A stretch of DNA of 47,221 nucleotides. Source: Candidatus Woesearchaeota archaeon. Its GTDB lineage: Archaea > Nanobdellota > Nanobdellia > Woesearchaeales > DSVV01. The DNA lies in assembly GCA_016214075.1 (NCBI GenBank), contig JACRPI010000019.1, forward strand, positions 1-47,221. Direction: 5' to 3'. The notes under the pieces are model-generated. The model was not told the origin of the DNA. It saw only the letters and a list, made by a program, of their open reading frames with translations, and ran no database searches. Of the stretch, positions 39,204 through 47,083 are shown piece by piece. A program made the position numbers and the translations under genes. Within the stretch, counting starts at the first letter, position 1. Every line of letters starts with the position of its first letter.

Positions 39204-40185
39204 TGAACAAGCAAGATATCAAACAGAAAAACCTGATGGAGAAAATGCAACTCCTAAAAAAACAAGACCACACTGGAGTATTAACAGTATTAAACCAAAA
39301 ACACTAAAAAGAGTAGGGCTCCTTGTGGGGGGAATTCTTGTCGCAGGCGCGTTGATACATTATGTTCCTCAAACACGAATGGCAAGAGCTGCTTCTTCTT
39401 ATTTCACTGCTGCGTTGGAAGCGGTAGGCATTGAAGCAAAAATTACAAATCCCGCAGGCAATTTGGAGGCAGAGGTTAGTGAGGCTCTTGGAAATGTACG
39501 GGAAGTTTTTACGACAAACGCAAATCAAATGCGCGGTGGGATGTACAACCAAGTTATGTTTACTGTGTATGATGATTTTTTGTCTGTAGAAGCACTTTTC
39601 CTCGCAAACGGACGTTCAGAAGAACGACGTGAATACATACAGAAACGATTAGGCAGGGTAGAACTAGAAACACTTCTCGTTGTTTACAGCCAAGTTGCGC
39701 CAAAAGCAGATGTTGTTCAAACAGTAACAGGAATGCAGTCTGTTTTTGATTCTTATCTTGCTAGATCTCTTGATGATCGTACAAGAGGAGCGTACTATCT
39801 TGAGCGCTCTCTCTGGCCACTTACACAGAATCTCCTCAATGAAGAAGGAAAAAAAGCTGTTGCCGCAAAGTTGTATGATACAATGTCTCCAGAATCAATT
39901 GTTGAAACAGCGGTTCCCTACATTACGACGCCACAAGCGCGGGCTCAAACAGTCGAAGCGCTTTTAGGGTCTATGACTCCTGAAGAAAGAGGAACAATGA
40001 TGCAAAGATATACAACAACACTTCCGCAGGCAGAAGTTGATGCTCTTGCTGTTGCACTTGTTCCGTCTATGAGCACAGACGGCTACACACAAGTTAGTGA
40101 CGCCATTACTGACAAAAAAATAGACGCGGGATTTGATAAAGGAAAAGAAGTGCTTGACACTATAAAAGAGTATGTAAAAAATTGA
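39193..40185 (+). CDS. Anchored helical protein of the PBP operon (330 residues)
   Basis: A basic, polar N-terminal tail of about 38 residues precedes one membrane segment (VGLLVGGILVAGALIHYV, residues 41-58); the remaining 270 residues are predicted helical and probably lie outside the membrane. Short repeats recur: SEERREYIQKRLGRVELETL, SMTPEERGTMMQRYTTTLPQ and YDTMSPESIVETAVPYIT. No catalytic motif is seen. AGAGGGG precedes the ATG, and the gene overlaps the PBP gene by 11 bases, so the two are translationally coupled. A scaffold or regulator of the PBP is a reasonable inference. Confidence 0.7.
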   Translation: MGIDEQARYQTEKPDGENATPKKTRPHWSINSIKPKTLKRVGLLVGGILVAGALIHYVPQTRMARAASSYFTAALEAVGIEAKITNPAGNLEAEVSEALGNVREVFTTNANQMRGGMYNQVMFTVYDDFLSVEALFLANGRSEERREYIQKRLGRVELETLLVVYSQVAPKADVVQTVTGMQSVFDSYLARSLDDRTRGAYYLERSLWPLTQNLLNEEGKKAVAAKLYDTMSPESIVETAVPYITTPQARAQTVEALLGSMTPEERGTMMQRYTTTLPQAEVDALAVALVPSMSTDGYTQVSDAITDKKIDAGFDKGKEVLDTIKEYVKN

Positions 40186-40195
40186 GGAAACTCAT

Positions 40196-40546
40196 ATGGA
40201 AAAACAACAATCAAAACGAAGTTTGTATATCGCGGCAGGCATTGTTGGCACTCTCATTATTGGAGGCAGCGCGCTTGCAGTACGTGGTGTGTATTATGCG
40301 GTCACTACTATTGGTTCTGAAATAAAAACCGCATATCAGAAATCAGATGGATCATATGTGCCTTCGCAGTATGTTCAGGCACCTGCGTCAAAGACTCCTT
40401 CAAGGCTTGAGGAAGTTGTGCAACAAGGGGATTGGCTGTTTTCCAATGGCATGACATTTACGGTTGAACAGAGTGATGAAGGAATTGATAACAAGTATTT
40501 TCAATACCTTCCTGAAAAAATTCGAGGTGAGGATAATGGTGGATGA
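40196..40546 (+). CDS. Small single-pass membrane protein of the PBP operon
   Basis: A 116-residue protein with one N-terminal membrane segment (LYIAAGIVGTLIIGGSALAV, residues 10-29) and a short outer domain (TPSRLEEVVQQGDWLFSNGM, TFTVEQSDEGIDNKYFQYLP). TTGAGGAA precedes the ATG, 10 bases after the previous stop. It overlaps the next gene by 11 bases. No family is recognised. Confidence 0.65.
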   Translation: MEKQQSKRSLYIAAGIVGTLIIGGSALAVRGVYYAVTTIGSEIKTAYQKSDGSYVPSQYVQAPASKTPSRLEEVVQQGDWLFSNGMTFTVEQSDEGIDNKYFQYLPEKIRGEDNGG

Positions 40547-41636
40547 AATATCTAAAAATGGACTTGAAGCGCTTCTTCTTTTTGAACGCCAGGAACTCAC
40601 CACAAGAGTTATTGCTGGGGAGTTTGGCGTGCTGGAATCTTTTTACACTCCTTTCGAACAAAGACTTGTCAAACATGCGGAGCTCGCGGATTTCTATCTT
40701 CAGAGAATATTTTCTGGAGTCATCTGGTTGACAGGATATCTCCCTATTATTCACGTTATGGATACAAGTGCACAAACAGCAGAAGGAACAACAGACGATG
40801 CTGCAAAAAATGACGATACGCAACTTGTTTTGAACCCAGATTCTTTGTTGCAAGGTCTTAGCAGTTACTCATCCCTCTCATTAACAACTCTTGTCAAAAC
40901 TCGCGTTAACGCCCATGTCGCGGAAGATTTTTTTCAGCGAAAATATACGCAGCTTGAGAATGGAGAGGCTGCCTGCGCACAGAATCTCGCATCTTTAAAC
41001 AAGAGGATAGAAGACTACGAAAAAAAACAACGGACACTTTTTGACAGGGCGCTTGAAATTAGGAAATCATATGATCAGCGAGAGATAGCGATAGCAGAAT
41101 ATGAAGCAATGAAAAGAGCTTTAGAAGAGGATCATGAATCGTGCAGATTTGCCATCCAATCGTACTCTGATGAAATCTTGTGTAACGCAGGTTTTGAGTT
41201 CGTTACAGATGGTTCAGATTCCACAAGAGATTACGAGACAAACAGAAGATTGCTTCTCGTTATTCAACAGGAGAGTTATGCAACCGCACAGAAATTGCAG
41301 GATGAGCGATCCAAGCTTATAGATGAAAAACGTGATCTTGACTTTCTTGAACAAGCCGCAACTGTCATAACTGCAGGACTCATGGCGTTGTATCAAAACA
41401 GAGAAATGATTCACTCAAATCAAACTCAGATGCAGCATCAGAGACTTATTATTGATCAAAAAAGAGTGACCTACGAAACGTGCGTTGAAATGTATCAATT
41501 TGCTGTCGCTGTTCCAGAGCCAGAAGAATCGAGAACGCTTATCGCGTCCATTGAACAAGGAATTGGAAAACTTCAACAATACTATCGAGAAAAGTTTGGT
41601 TTGGGATCTGGTTCCCAAAATTTAGGGGGGCCATAA
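40536..41636 (+). CDS. Membrane/coiled-coil protein of the PBP operon
   Basis: A 366-residue protein from ATG 40536, with GAGGTGAGG just upstream. A hydrophobic stretch at about residues 57-75 (RIFSGVIWLTGYLPIIHVM) may cross or touch the membrane; the C-terminal two thirds are a long coiled coil (NLASLNKRIEDYEKKQRTLF, KLQDERSKLIDEKRDLDFLE) broken by VITAGLMALYQN. It has a few cysteines and a Gly-rich end. It could link the membrane components to the ATPase encoded two bases downstream; that is an inference from gene order. Confidence 0.65.
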   Translation: MVDEISKNGLEALLLFERQELTTRVIAGEFGVLESFYTPFEQRLVKHAELADFYLQRIFSGVIWLTGYLPIIHVMDTSAQTAEGTTDDAAKNDDTQLVLNPDSLLQGLSSYSSLSLTTLVKTRVNAHVAEDFFQRKYTQLENGEAACAQNLASLNKRIEDYEKKQRTLFDRALEIRKSYDQREIAIAEYEAMKRALEEDHESCRFAIQSYSDEILCNAGFEFVTDGSDSTRDYETNRRLLLVIQQESYATAQKLQDERSKLIDEKRDLDFLEQAATVITAGLMALYQNREMIHSNQTQMQHQRLIIDQKRVTYETCVEMYQFAVAVPEPEESRTLIASIEQGIGKLQQYYREKFGLGSGSQNLGGP

Positions 41637-41638
41637 TT

Positions 41639-43213
41639 ATGTGGAGCTCTCCTCTTTTGCGGAATCTTGAGCGTGATCTTGATCGCGCACGCCAATACGT
41701 TTCTCTTTTGGACGGCATATCTAAAGAAGATCTTGCTTTACGAAGGGAAGATGTCGAAAGAATGCGAACTGCCTATGCCTCGAACACGTATGCAGCAGAA
41801 TTATTTAATCCATATCTTCAAACGCTGCAGCAGAAAGAAAAAACTGCTCCTAAAAAAGCAAAAGAGCACACTCCTACTCTTCCGCATCCTGCTGTTGTTC
41901 CTGAAGTTATTGTCAGAAGAAGACCTTCTGTCTCTGCAGATCACTCTGCTGCGCCTCATGCTTCTCTTGAAGAAATGTCTGGAAATCTTGATGGTATTCT
42001 GGAAGAGATTGATGAAATCAGTTATTTTGCCAACGAAGGTTCACATTCTTCTTCTCAACAGCCTTTACGCCAATCATCAGCCGCTCTTGAAATAGTTGAG
42101 CCTGATCACTTTGTTTTGCCTGCTTCACTTCGCGACTCAAAAATTCTTGAACAGCTTCTTCGCTATTATAACCAAAAAGGCGTTGTTGGTGAAGAGAAGA
42201 ATCTCATTTTGCAAACATTGTGCGTGACAAGCGGCCTTCATTTCTGTTTAAGTGGACCAAGCGGTTCAGGAAAAACAAAAATCATTGACGCGTTAGTCGC
42301 TCTCCTTGATCCTGCCGATATCTACAAACTTGAATTCGCGTCAGAGACCGCGCTCATGAATGATGTGGACAGAATTAACAGTACAAGGATTCTTTATATT
42401 CCCGAGGTACAAAAAGCGTATAGTACAGGTGGACGACAAAAGACCCCAATGATCGCCGAAATCATGAAAGGAATAACTGAAGGAAGAGACGTGACACGAA
42501 GAGTTACTGTTGGGCGCGAAGATGTGCGAGAATATACACTCAAATCAGGACTAACTGTTATTACATCTCTCGCGTTTGAAAATATATTCCATTATGATGA
42601 AGAAACCGCACGGCGTTTCATTGCGCTTGTTACTGACACAACAGAAGAACATAAGGAAGCTGTTCGCCAAGCAAAAGCGAAAAGCGCATTTTACAAAGGT
42701 GATAGTGACGTTGATGTTCAACTGGAAAAAGATCTTCGTATGTATGTTGGCTCTCTTTTACATCACCCTTTTTCTTTGCACATTGCAGATCCATTCGCAC
42801 AAGACGTTGCTTCTTACATTCCACTGACACAGCGTTCCGCAAGTTTTCAAGCGCAATATTACGGGCTAGTTGGTGCGGCAGCGAGATTTAGTCATAATCG
42901 AAGATATGTTGCTCAACTTGATCATGCTTCTTGCGAATCCGCTTCTTCACAAGAGAGAACTGTTTTTGTCAGCATTGAAGATCATCAATTGATTTATGGA
43001 CTTTATCATGATCAAATGCTTGCGAACATGCAGCAGCTTGACAAAACAGAAGGAGATCAAAAGCACGTTGAAATTGTCAGGAAAAAAATAGAAGAGCAGA
43101 ATGGACTTCCCTGGGAAGAGATGATTCATTCAGCACAACAACGCATGACTACATTTTATCCTGCTCACGCAGGCGCATGGGTTGCACAGGAACAAAAAAT
43201 CCAAGGGTCGTAA
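41639..43213 (+). CDS. AAA-like P-loop ATPase of the PBP operon
   Basis: A 524-residue cytosolic protein. Residues 1-160 are helical and low in complexity (Pro/Ser-rich middle). The ATPase core has Walker A GPSGSGKT at 206-213, a Walker B-like RILYIPEVQKA in which Pro255 takes the place of the usual Asp before Glu256, the conserved segment IMKGITEGRDVTRRVTVGRE, a sensor-like LTVITSLAFEN, and ETARRFIALVTD with a possible Arg finger. The layout resembles MoxR-type and helicase/primase-type AAA proteins that remodel partners. There is a two-base gap to both neighbours, and AGGGGGG precedes the ATG. Powering assembly or gating of the membrane proteins is the inferred role. Confidence 0.8.
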   Translation: MWSSPLLRNLERDLDRARQYVSLLDGISKEDLALRREDVERMRTAYASNTYAAELFNPYLQTLQQKEKTAPKKAKEHTPTLPHPAVVPEVIVRRRPSVSADHSAAPHASLEEMSGNLDGILEEIDEISYFANEGSHSSSQQPLRQSSAALEIVEPDHFVLPASLRDSKILEQLLRYYNQKGVVGEEKNLILQTLCVTSGLHFCLSGPSGSGKTKIIDALVALLDPADIYKLEFASETALMNDVDRINSTRILYIPEVQKAYSTGGRQKTPMIAEIMKGITEGRDVTRRVTVGREDVREYTLKSGLTVITSLAFENIFHYDEETARRFIALVTDTTEEHKEAVRQAKAKSAFYKGDSDVDVQLEKDLRMYVGSLLHHPFSLHIADPFAQDVASYIPLTQRSASFQAQYYGLVGAAARFSHNRRYVAQLDHASCESASSQERTVFVSIEDHQLIYGLYHDQMLANMQQLDKTEGDQKHVEIVRKKIEEQNGLPWEEMIHSAQQRMTTFYPAHAGAWVAQEQKIQGS

Positions 43214-43215
43214 AC

Positions 43216-44688
43216 ATGTATGAAACAAATTGGCTCGCTTGTCTCGCTGCATTTGATACTACATTTCGTAACACGCACGTAAGAGATAGGTATCTGCTGC
43301 TTGAAGAACTTCTTCAAAAAGATGATCCTGTTGTCATGTCATCCCCTTCTCTTGTTCTTGAATTTCTTACTGAGGCAACACAGGATACACAGCGGTTCGA
43401 TACTATTATCCCAAAAATAACTCTAGAAGGGTCTGTTCAAAGACAATATGCTCCATTAATTGCAGAATACAATGCAACACGAGAAATAGCAGTAAGAATT
43501 AAAGACGTCGCATTACCCGCATATATTGCGAGACTTTGGGAGAGCGTAACGTCATCATCAAATACCACTCAAGAAAATATTCTTCACGCTGTTCTTTTCT
43601 ATAAAGATTGTCAGAAGGCGATAGGAGACGGCCAGCCGTTTTCGGGCTTCTCCTCTGAAACTGATGCGGACATGACACAATGGCACCTCCAGTATCAACA
43701 CGCAGTACTCCTTCAAGAGAAGATTGATGCTGTTCGACAACAATACAGAACAACTTTTTTTTCAACAAAAGAAGAGCTTCTGGCATTCGTCAAAGAGACA
43801 CTAATTCCATTACAAAAAGAAGCGACAAAGGGAGTAAAGAGAATAAAACAGTATTATTCTTTTGTAGAAGGAATTTCTGCGCTCTCTTCTGATATGCGAG
43901 AAGAAATAAAAAACTTTGCGGAACTTCAGCATCAACGCGAGGATATCCAGCAGAAAACTGCTGAATTGAATTCCAGCACCACGACTCTTGACCATGCGGT
44001 TGTCGGGCAACTTTCTCTTCAGCAACTCTCTTCTTTGCTTTCTTCCTGCAATCAGGATTATTTATCGCACTATTCTCTGACTCCCGCTTGTCCAAAATTT
44101 GAAGCGCTTGAAGAGGCATACAGCGTTGCATATACAACGTTTACCCTCAGAAGAGACACTTGGCTTTCTGAAAATAGAAACGATATAGGGGCACTTGTTT
44201 TGCGCTCTGCGGCAAACAATGAAATTTTTTATGATGATCGTCTTGCGTTAAAAAATATTACAAGAATTATTCAGGAGATTGAATTCAGAACAGGCATTTC
44301 ATTTGGTTCTGAGATTTCTCATGCTGTTGACGATTTAGACAGAAAAGAAAAGATATCTCCAAAAAAAGAAACGCATTCTTCTGCCGCAACCGCTCATATC
44401 CCTACATCAACGACAGTCCAGTATTCGGATTATCATCCACTTTGGGTTTCGCAGCAGTTAGAAGCGTTTCCTCAACAAGATATTCCCGCTCACTATCGTC
44501 CATTGCACGATGCGTTAGTTTCAGAAGCAAAAACAGCTGTTGTTCGAGCGTATACTTTATTGACAGACGGAACACTGTTTCACGCACTTGGTTATGGCCA
44601 CTTTTCATCGGGAGATGAGAAAAGGTATCTTGCTGCTGTTCATGGATTGTTTAGAACCAGCTCTTATGTTCAAAGGGCATTGTCTTAA
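43216..44688 (+). CDS. Coiled-coil cytosolic protein, last gene of the PBP operon
   Basis: A 490-residue soluble, largely helical protein (MYETNWLACLAAFDTTF start). Heptad-like stretches include FAELQHQREDIQQKTAELNS. No nucleotide-binding or catalytic motif and no membrane segment are visible. It starts two bases after the ATPase stop, and its TAA abuts the stop of the converging FAD-oxidase gene with no spacer. Its size, helicity and position suggest an adaptor for the ATPase. Confidence 0.65.
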   Translation: MYETNWLACLAAFDTTFRNTHVRDRYLLLEELLQKDDPVVMSSPSLVLEFLTEATQDTQRFDTIIPKITLEGSVQRQYAPLIAEYNATREIAVRIKDVALPAYIARLWESVTSSSNTTQENILHAVLFYKDCQKAIGDGQPFSGFSSETDADMTQWHLQYQHAVLLQEKIDAVRQQYRTTFFSTKEELLAFVKETLIPLQKEATKGVKRIKQYYSFVEGISALSSDMREEIKNFAELQHQREDIQQKTAELNSSTTTLDHAVVGQLSLQQLSSLLSSCNQDYLSHYSLTPACPKFEALEEAYSVAYTTFTLRRDTWLSENRNDIGALVLRSAANNEIFYDDRLALKNITRIIQEIEFRTGISFGSEISHAVDDLDRKEKISPKKETHSSAATAHIPTSTTVQYSDYHPLWVSQQLEAFPQQDIPAHYRPLHDALVSEAKTAVVRAYTLLTDGTLFHALGYGHFSSGDEKRYLAAVHGLFRTSSYVQRALS

Positions 44689-45780
44689 TTAAAGCATACG
44701 TTTCACATATTCTGCGATTGCAAGCGATGCTGTTAAACCAGGCGATTTAATTCCTAGAAGATGAATGCACGATGCATATTTTGGATCTCTCTTAATTACA
44801 AAATCCTTTATCCCATTAAGGCGCATGGTAATGCCCGCGTAATCTTGATGAAGCTCTTCTTCTTTTATCCCTGGAAAAAATGGCGCGACTGCTTCCACAA
44901 ACGTATGCGGTTCCAGTAGATTTGAGCCATAGTCTGTTGGACTACTGACTGCACGATAAAATGGACCAACAAGTATTTTTCCGCTATCGAATGTTGGAGT
45001 AAGGTGCACGCCCAAACCCATTGCATCCGGAAGCGGATAAATGTTTCCTCTAATTTTTCCTCTTTCTGTTCTAGGGATATAACTGCAATATTCCCCCCTT
45101 ACATACACGCATGTTTCTTCATTTTCAGGATTCAACATTTTCTCGACGTCAATTGCTCCAAGACCTGCACTATTTATCAGAATCTTTACATGACAACTTC
45201 CTTTCTTTTCTGTTTCTATATCAAAACCATCTGCTCTTGCTGCTACACCTCTAATTTTTGTCCCGTTGAGCATGTATACTCCTTTTCTCTCTGCAATTCC
45301 TGCAAGACGCTGCACATACGATGATGCATCAACAATTCCTGTTCGCGGTGAATAGAGTGCAAGCGCCGCAACAACATTCGGTTCTACTTTTTGGATATCA
45401 CTCCCTTCCATGATAGATAGGTCTTCTGCTCCTGAAGCGATTGCATTTGCCAGGATATCTTCAATTCCTTTTCTTCCATTCCTGTCATGAGGATTCTGCG
45501 GGACAATTATCTTTCCTGTTTCCTTATATGAAATATTATGTTTTTCGCAAAATGCCTTAAGCATGCGCTGTCCTTCAATGCATAATTGTGCAGCAAGAGA
45601 CTTAGGGGAGTAATAGAGTCCTGCGTGTGAAACTCCACTGTTTCTTCCGGACTGTTCATCTCCGAAATTATGGTTCTTTTCAAAAAGAATAACAGAATAA
45701 TTCTCGGTAAGTTGTGCCGCGATAGCGCATCCAACTGCGCCTCCCCCTATAATTCCCACATCAATTTCCAGATCTGCCAT
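44689..45780 (-). CDS. lhgO: L-2-hydroxyglutarate dehydrogenase/oxidase-like flavoprotein
   Basis: A 363-residue FAD-dependent oxidoreductase of the DAO group. FAD site VGIIGGGAVGCAIAAQL; the LhgO/L2HGDH hallmark GRNSGVSHAGLYYSPKSLAA; NSAGLGA; HLTPTFDSGKILVGPFYRA and the C-terminal LLGIKSPGLTASLAIAEYV. These enzymes oxidise L-2-hydroxyglutarate to 2-oxoglutarate, but the family also includes other 2-hydroxyacid and glycerol-3-phosphate oxidases, so substrate is not certain. ATG 45780 fits a weak TATA (AAATAAAAAAAGC) better than ATG 45786. A TrmB-like regulator gene lies just upstream on the same strand. Confidence 0.8.
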   Translation of the reverse strand: MADLEIDVGIIGGGAVGCAIAAQLTENYSVILFEKNHNFGDEQSGRNSGVSHAGLYYSPKSLAAQLCIEGQRMLKAFCEKHNISYKETGKIIVPQNPHDRNGRKGIEDILANAIASGAEDLSIMEGSDIQKVEPNVVAALALYSPRTGIVDASSYVQRLAGIAERKGVYMLNGTKIRGVAARADGFDIETEKKGSCHVKILINSAGLGAIDVEKMLNPENEETCVYVRGEYCSYIPRTERGKIRGNIYPLPDAMGLGVHLTPTFDSGKILVGPFYRAVSSPTDYGSNLLEPHTFVEAVAPFFPGIKEEELHQDYAGITMRLNGIKDFVIKRDPKYASCIHLLGIKSPGLTASLAIAEYVKRML

Positions 45781-45834
45781 TTTCATTTATCTATGCTTTT
45801 TTTATTTCTCTTTGAGAAGCAAAAAATATGGGCG

Positions 45835-46566
45835 CTATTTTTGTTCACTTGTCTTCTCCCAGAGAAGCCAAAAATATTTTTCATACGCGTTCGCAAGCGC
45901 TTTATTCACAATGCTCACAGTAATAATTTCTTCTCCAGGAAAAATCATAAGAAGTTCGTCGCCGCAAAGATTTGTCTCAACAGGAGAATCATAACTTTCC
46001 GGAAGATACCGCGCTTTTGTGTACGCAAGCGTATTCAGATACAGCATCCTGTCTTTTGCATCACTGTTGTAAATATGATACATCCATTGCTTTCTTTTAA
46101 CACGTTGCTGATGCATCTCTTCTACAAATGTTTTTCCAATGACTTCAACAACATTTTTAGGAACTCCCCACGCATAAATGGGTTTATTATATTCTGCAAA
46201 ACGAAGCAGTCTTTTTCGCAGGGCGTTCGCGCCTTTATACAGATTGAGCGCGTAATCTTTTTGCTGCATCGCATAATTCATCTGTAATTGCGGAAGAATT
46301 GTCTTAAGTTTAATCTCTTTCTCTTTGAGAATGTTTGTGATATTCTCAGGATTTGCTGCGGTGAAAATTCTTTTGCCGCCAATAGTTAATTCACTCACAA
46401 GACCGCGCTCTTTTAATTTCTCTAATGTATCATATACATTAACCCTATGGATTTTGCTTTCCTGCGCAACGACAGTTGCGCTTGCGGCCTTTGTTTTAAG
46501 TAGCGAAAGATACACTCGTGATTCATTTTGTGTAAGTCCGATCTCCTGAAGAATTGATTCTTCCAT
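45835..46566 (-). CDS. TrmB-family transcriptional regulator
   Basis: A 243-residue regulator. The winged helix at residues 5-65 (LQEIGLTQNESRVYLSLLKT, SATVVAQESKIHRVNVYDTL, EKLKERGLVSELTIGGKRIF) matches TrmB; a coiled linker (NILKEKEIKLKTILPQLQMN) and an effector-binding C-terminal domain (KPIYAWGVPKNVVEVIGKTF) follow. TrmB proteins regulate sugar and central metabolism genes in archaea; this one lacks the long sugar-binding C-terminal extension, so it belongs to the short subgroup. Its promoter contains repeated TGTAGTAG words, suggesting autoregulation. Confidence 0.88.
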   Translation of the reverse strand: MEESILQEIGLTQNESRVYLSLLKTKAASATVVAQESKIHRVNVYDTLEKLKERGLVSELTIGGKRIFTAANPENITNILKEKEIKLKTILPQLQMNYAMQQKDYALNLYKGANALRKRLLRFAEYNKPIYAWGVPKNVVEVIGKTFVEEMHQQRVKRKQWMYHIYNSDAKDRMLYLNTLAYTKARYLPESYDSPVETNLCGDELLMIFPGEEIITVSIVNKALANAYEKYFWLLWEKTSEQK

Positions 46567-46637
46567 TTTTTCCTCGTAAATCTTTCAATGTACTATTTGT
46601 TTTAATGAAGAGGACACTTTATACTTATATAACTTTT

Positions 46638-46708
46638 TGTAGTAGTTGGGTATACAACACATCTTTTTATGTTCATGAGAACTACTTACTCTTAATGCTA
46701 TGTAGTAG
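46638..46708. promoter_or_regulatory. Repeated TGTAGTAG words upstream of the TrmB-like gene
   Basis: TGTAGTAG occurs at 46638-46645 and 46701-46708, with an inverted AACTACTTACT at 46680-46690 between them. A reverse-strand TATA-like GTTATATAAGTAT (about 46623-46635) adjoins the first copy. The same word lies in the palindrome before the PBP gene at 36910. The rest of 46567-46848 shows no gene. Confidence 0.4.
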
Positions 46709-46802
46709 CTGTCAATACATCGGCATCTTTTCATTTGCGCCATTTTGTTTATTGTGTTACAAAGTGGTGACAAAAAGAGAGATATTTTTGTAAAAACATC
46801 AC

Positions 46803-46841
46803 AATATTTAAATTACCTTATGGATTACTACTGGTAGGGAG
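46803..46841 (+). promoter_or_regulatory. TATA box and ribosome site of the truncated gene at 46849
   Basis: ATATTTAAATTA (46803-46814) is followed by GGTAGGGAGTGGG about 8-20 bases before TTG 46849, so this gene had a short leader. CTACTGGTAG in the leader is a near-palindrome. Confidence 0.4.
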
Positions 46842-46848
46842 TGGGAAT

Positions 46849-47083
46849 TTGAAAACAGACGTGCATATTATAGGAGTCAGCGGTCAACAAGGGGAGTCAC
46901 TCGCTGAAAGGCTGCTTGCTGCTGAAAGTTCTCATACTTCTTTTGGTGGTATTGGCCTTGGCACTGTGTATGGGTATCGTACGACACAAAGACTTCGTGG
47001 AAGTGTTGACGATTATCATAATACTTTTTTTAATGGCAAAGGACGTACTACTTCTATTCCTCGCTCCATGGGCAATTGTATTA
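46849..47083 (+). pseudogene. Unidentified gene cut off by an IS5-family insertion
   Basis: Begins at TTG 46849 (KTDVHIIGVSGQQGESLAER) with a good promoter and ribosome site, and runs in frame until the presumed IS5 end near 47084, after which the last few codons and the TAG at 47098-47100 come from the element. About 78 native residues remain. The pieces IIGVSGQQGESLAERLLAAE and GGIGLGTVYGYRTTQRLRGS suggest a nucleotide- or amidotransferase-like fold but no family is recognised. The missing part should continue beyond the far end of the IS. Confidence 0.5.

Noticed and set aside
42576-42827. Short overlapping frame inside the ATPase gene
   Set aside because: It has no ribosome site and a Leu/Lys-biased shadow composition within a well-supported coding sequence.
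36847-44688. Bacterial contamination or a chimeric contig as the explanation for the PBP operon
   Set aside because: GCG-rich alanine codon use (GACGCG, AACGCG, GTCGCG) and A/T content look like those of ileS and the other flanking genes, and no abrupt composition change is visible by eye. Not fully excluded without read mapping.
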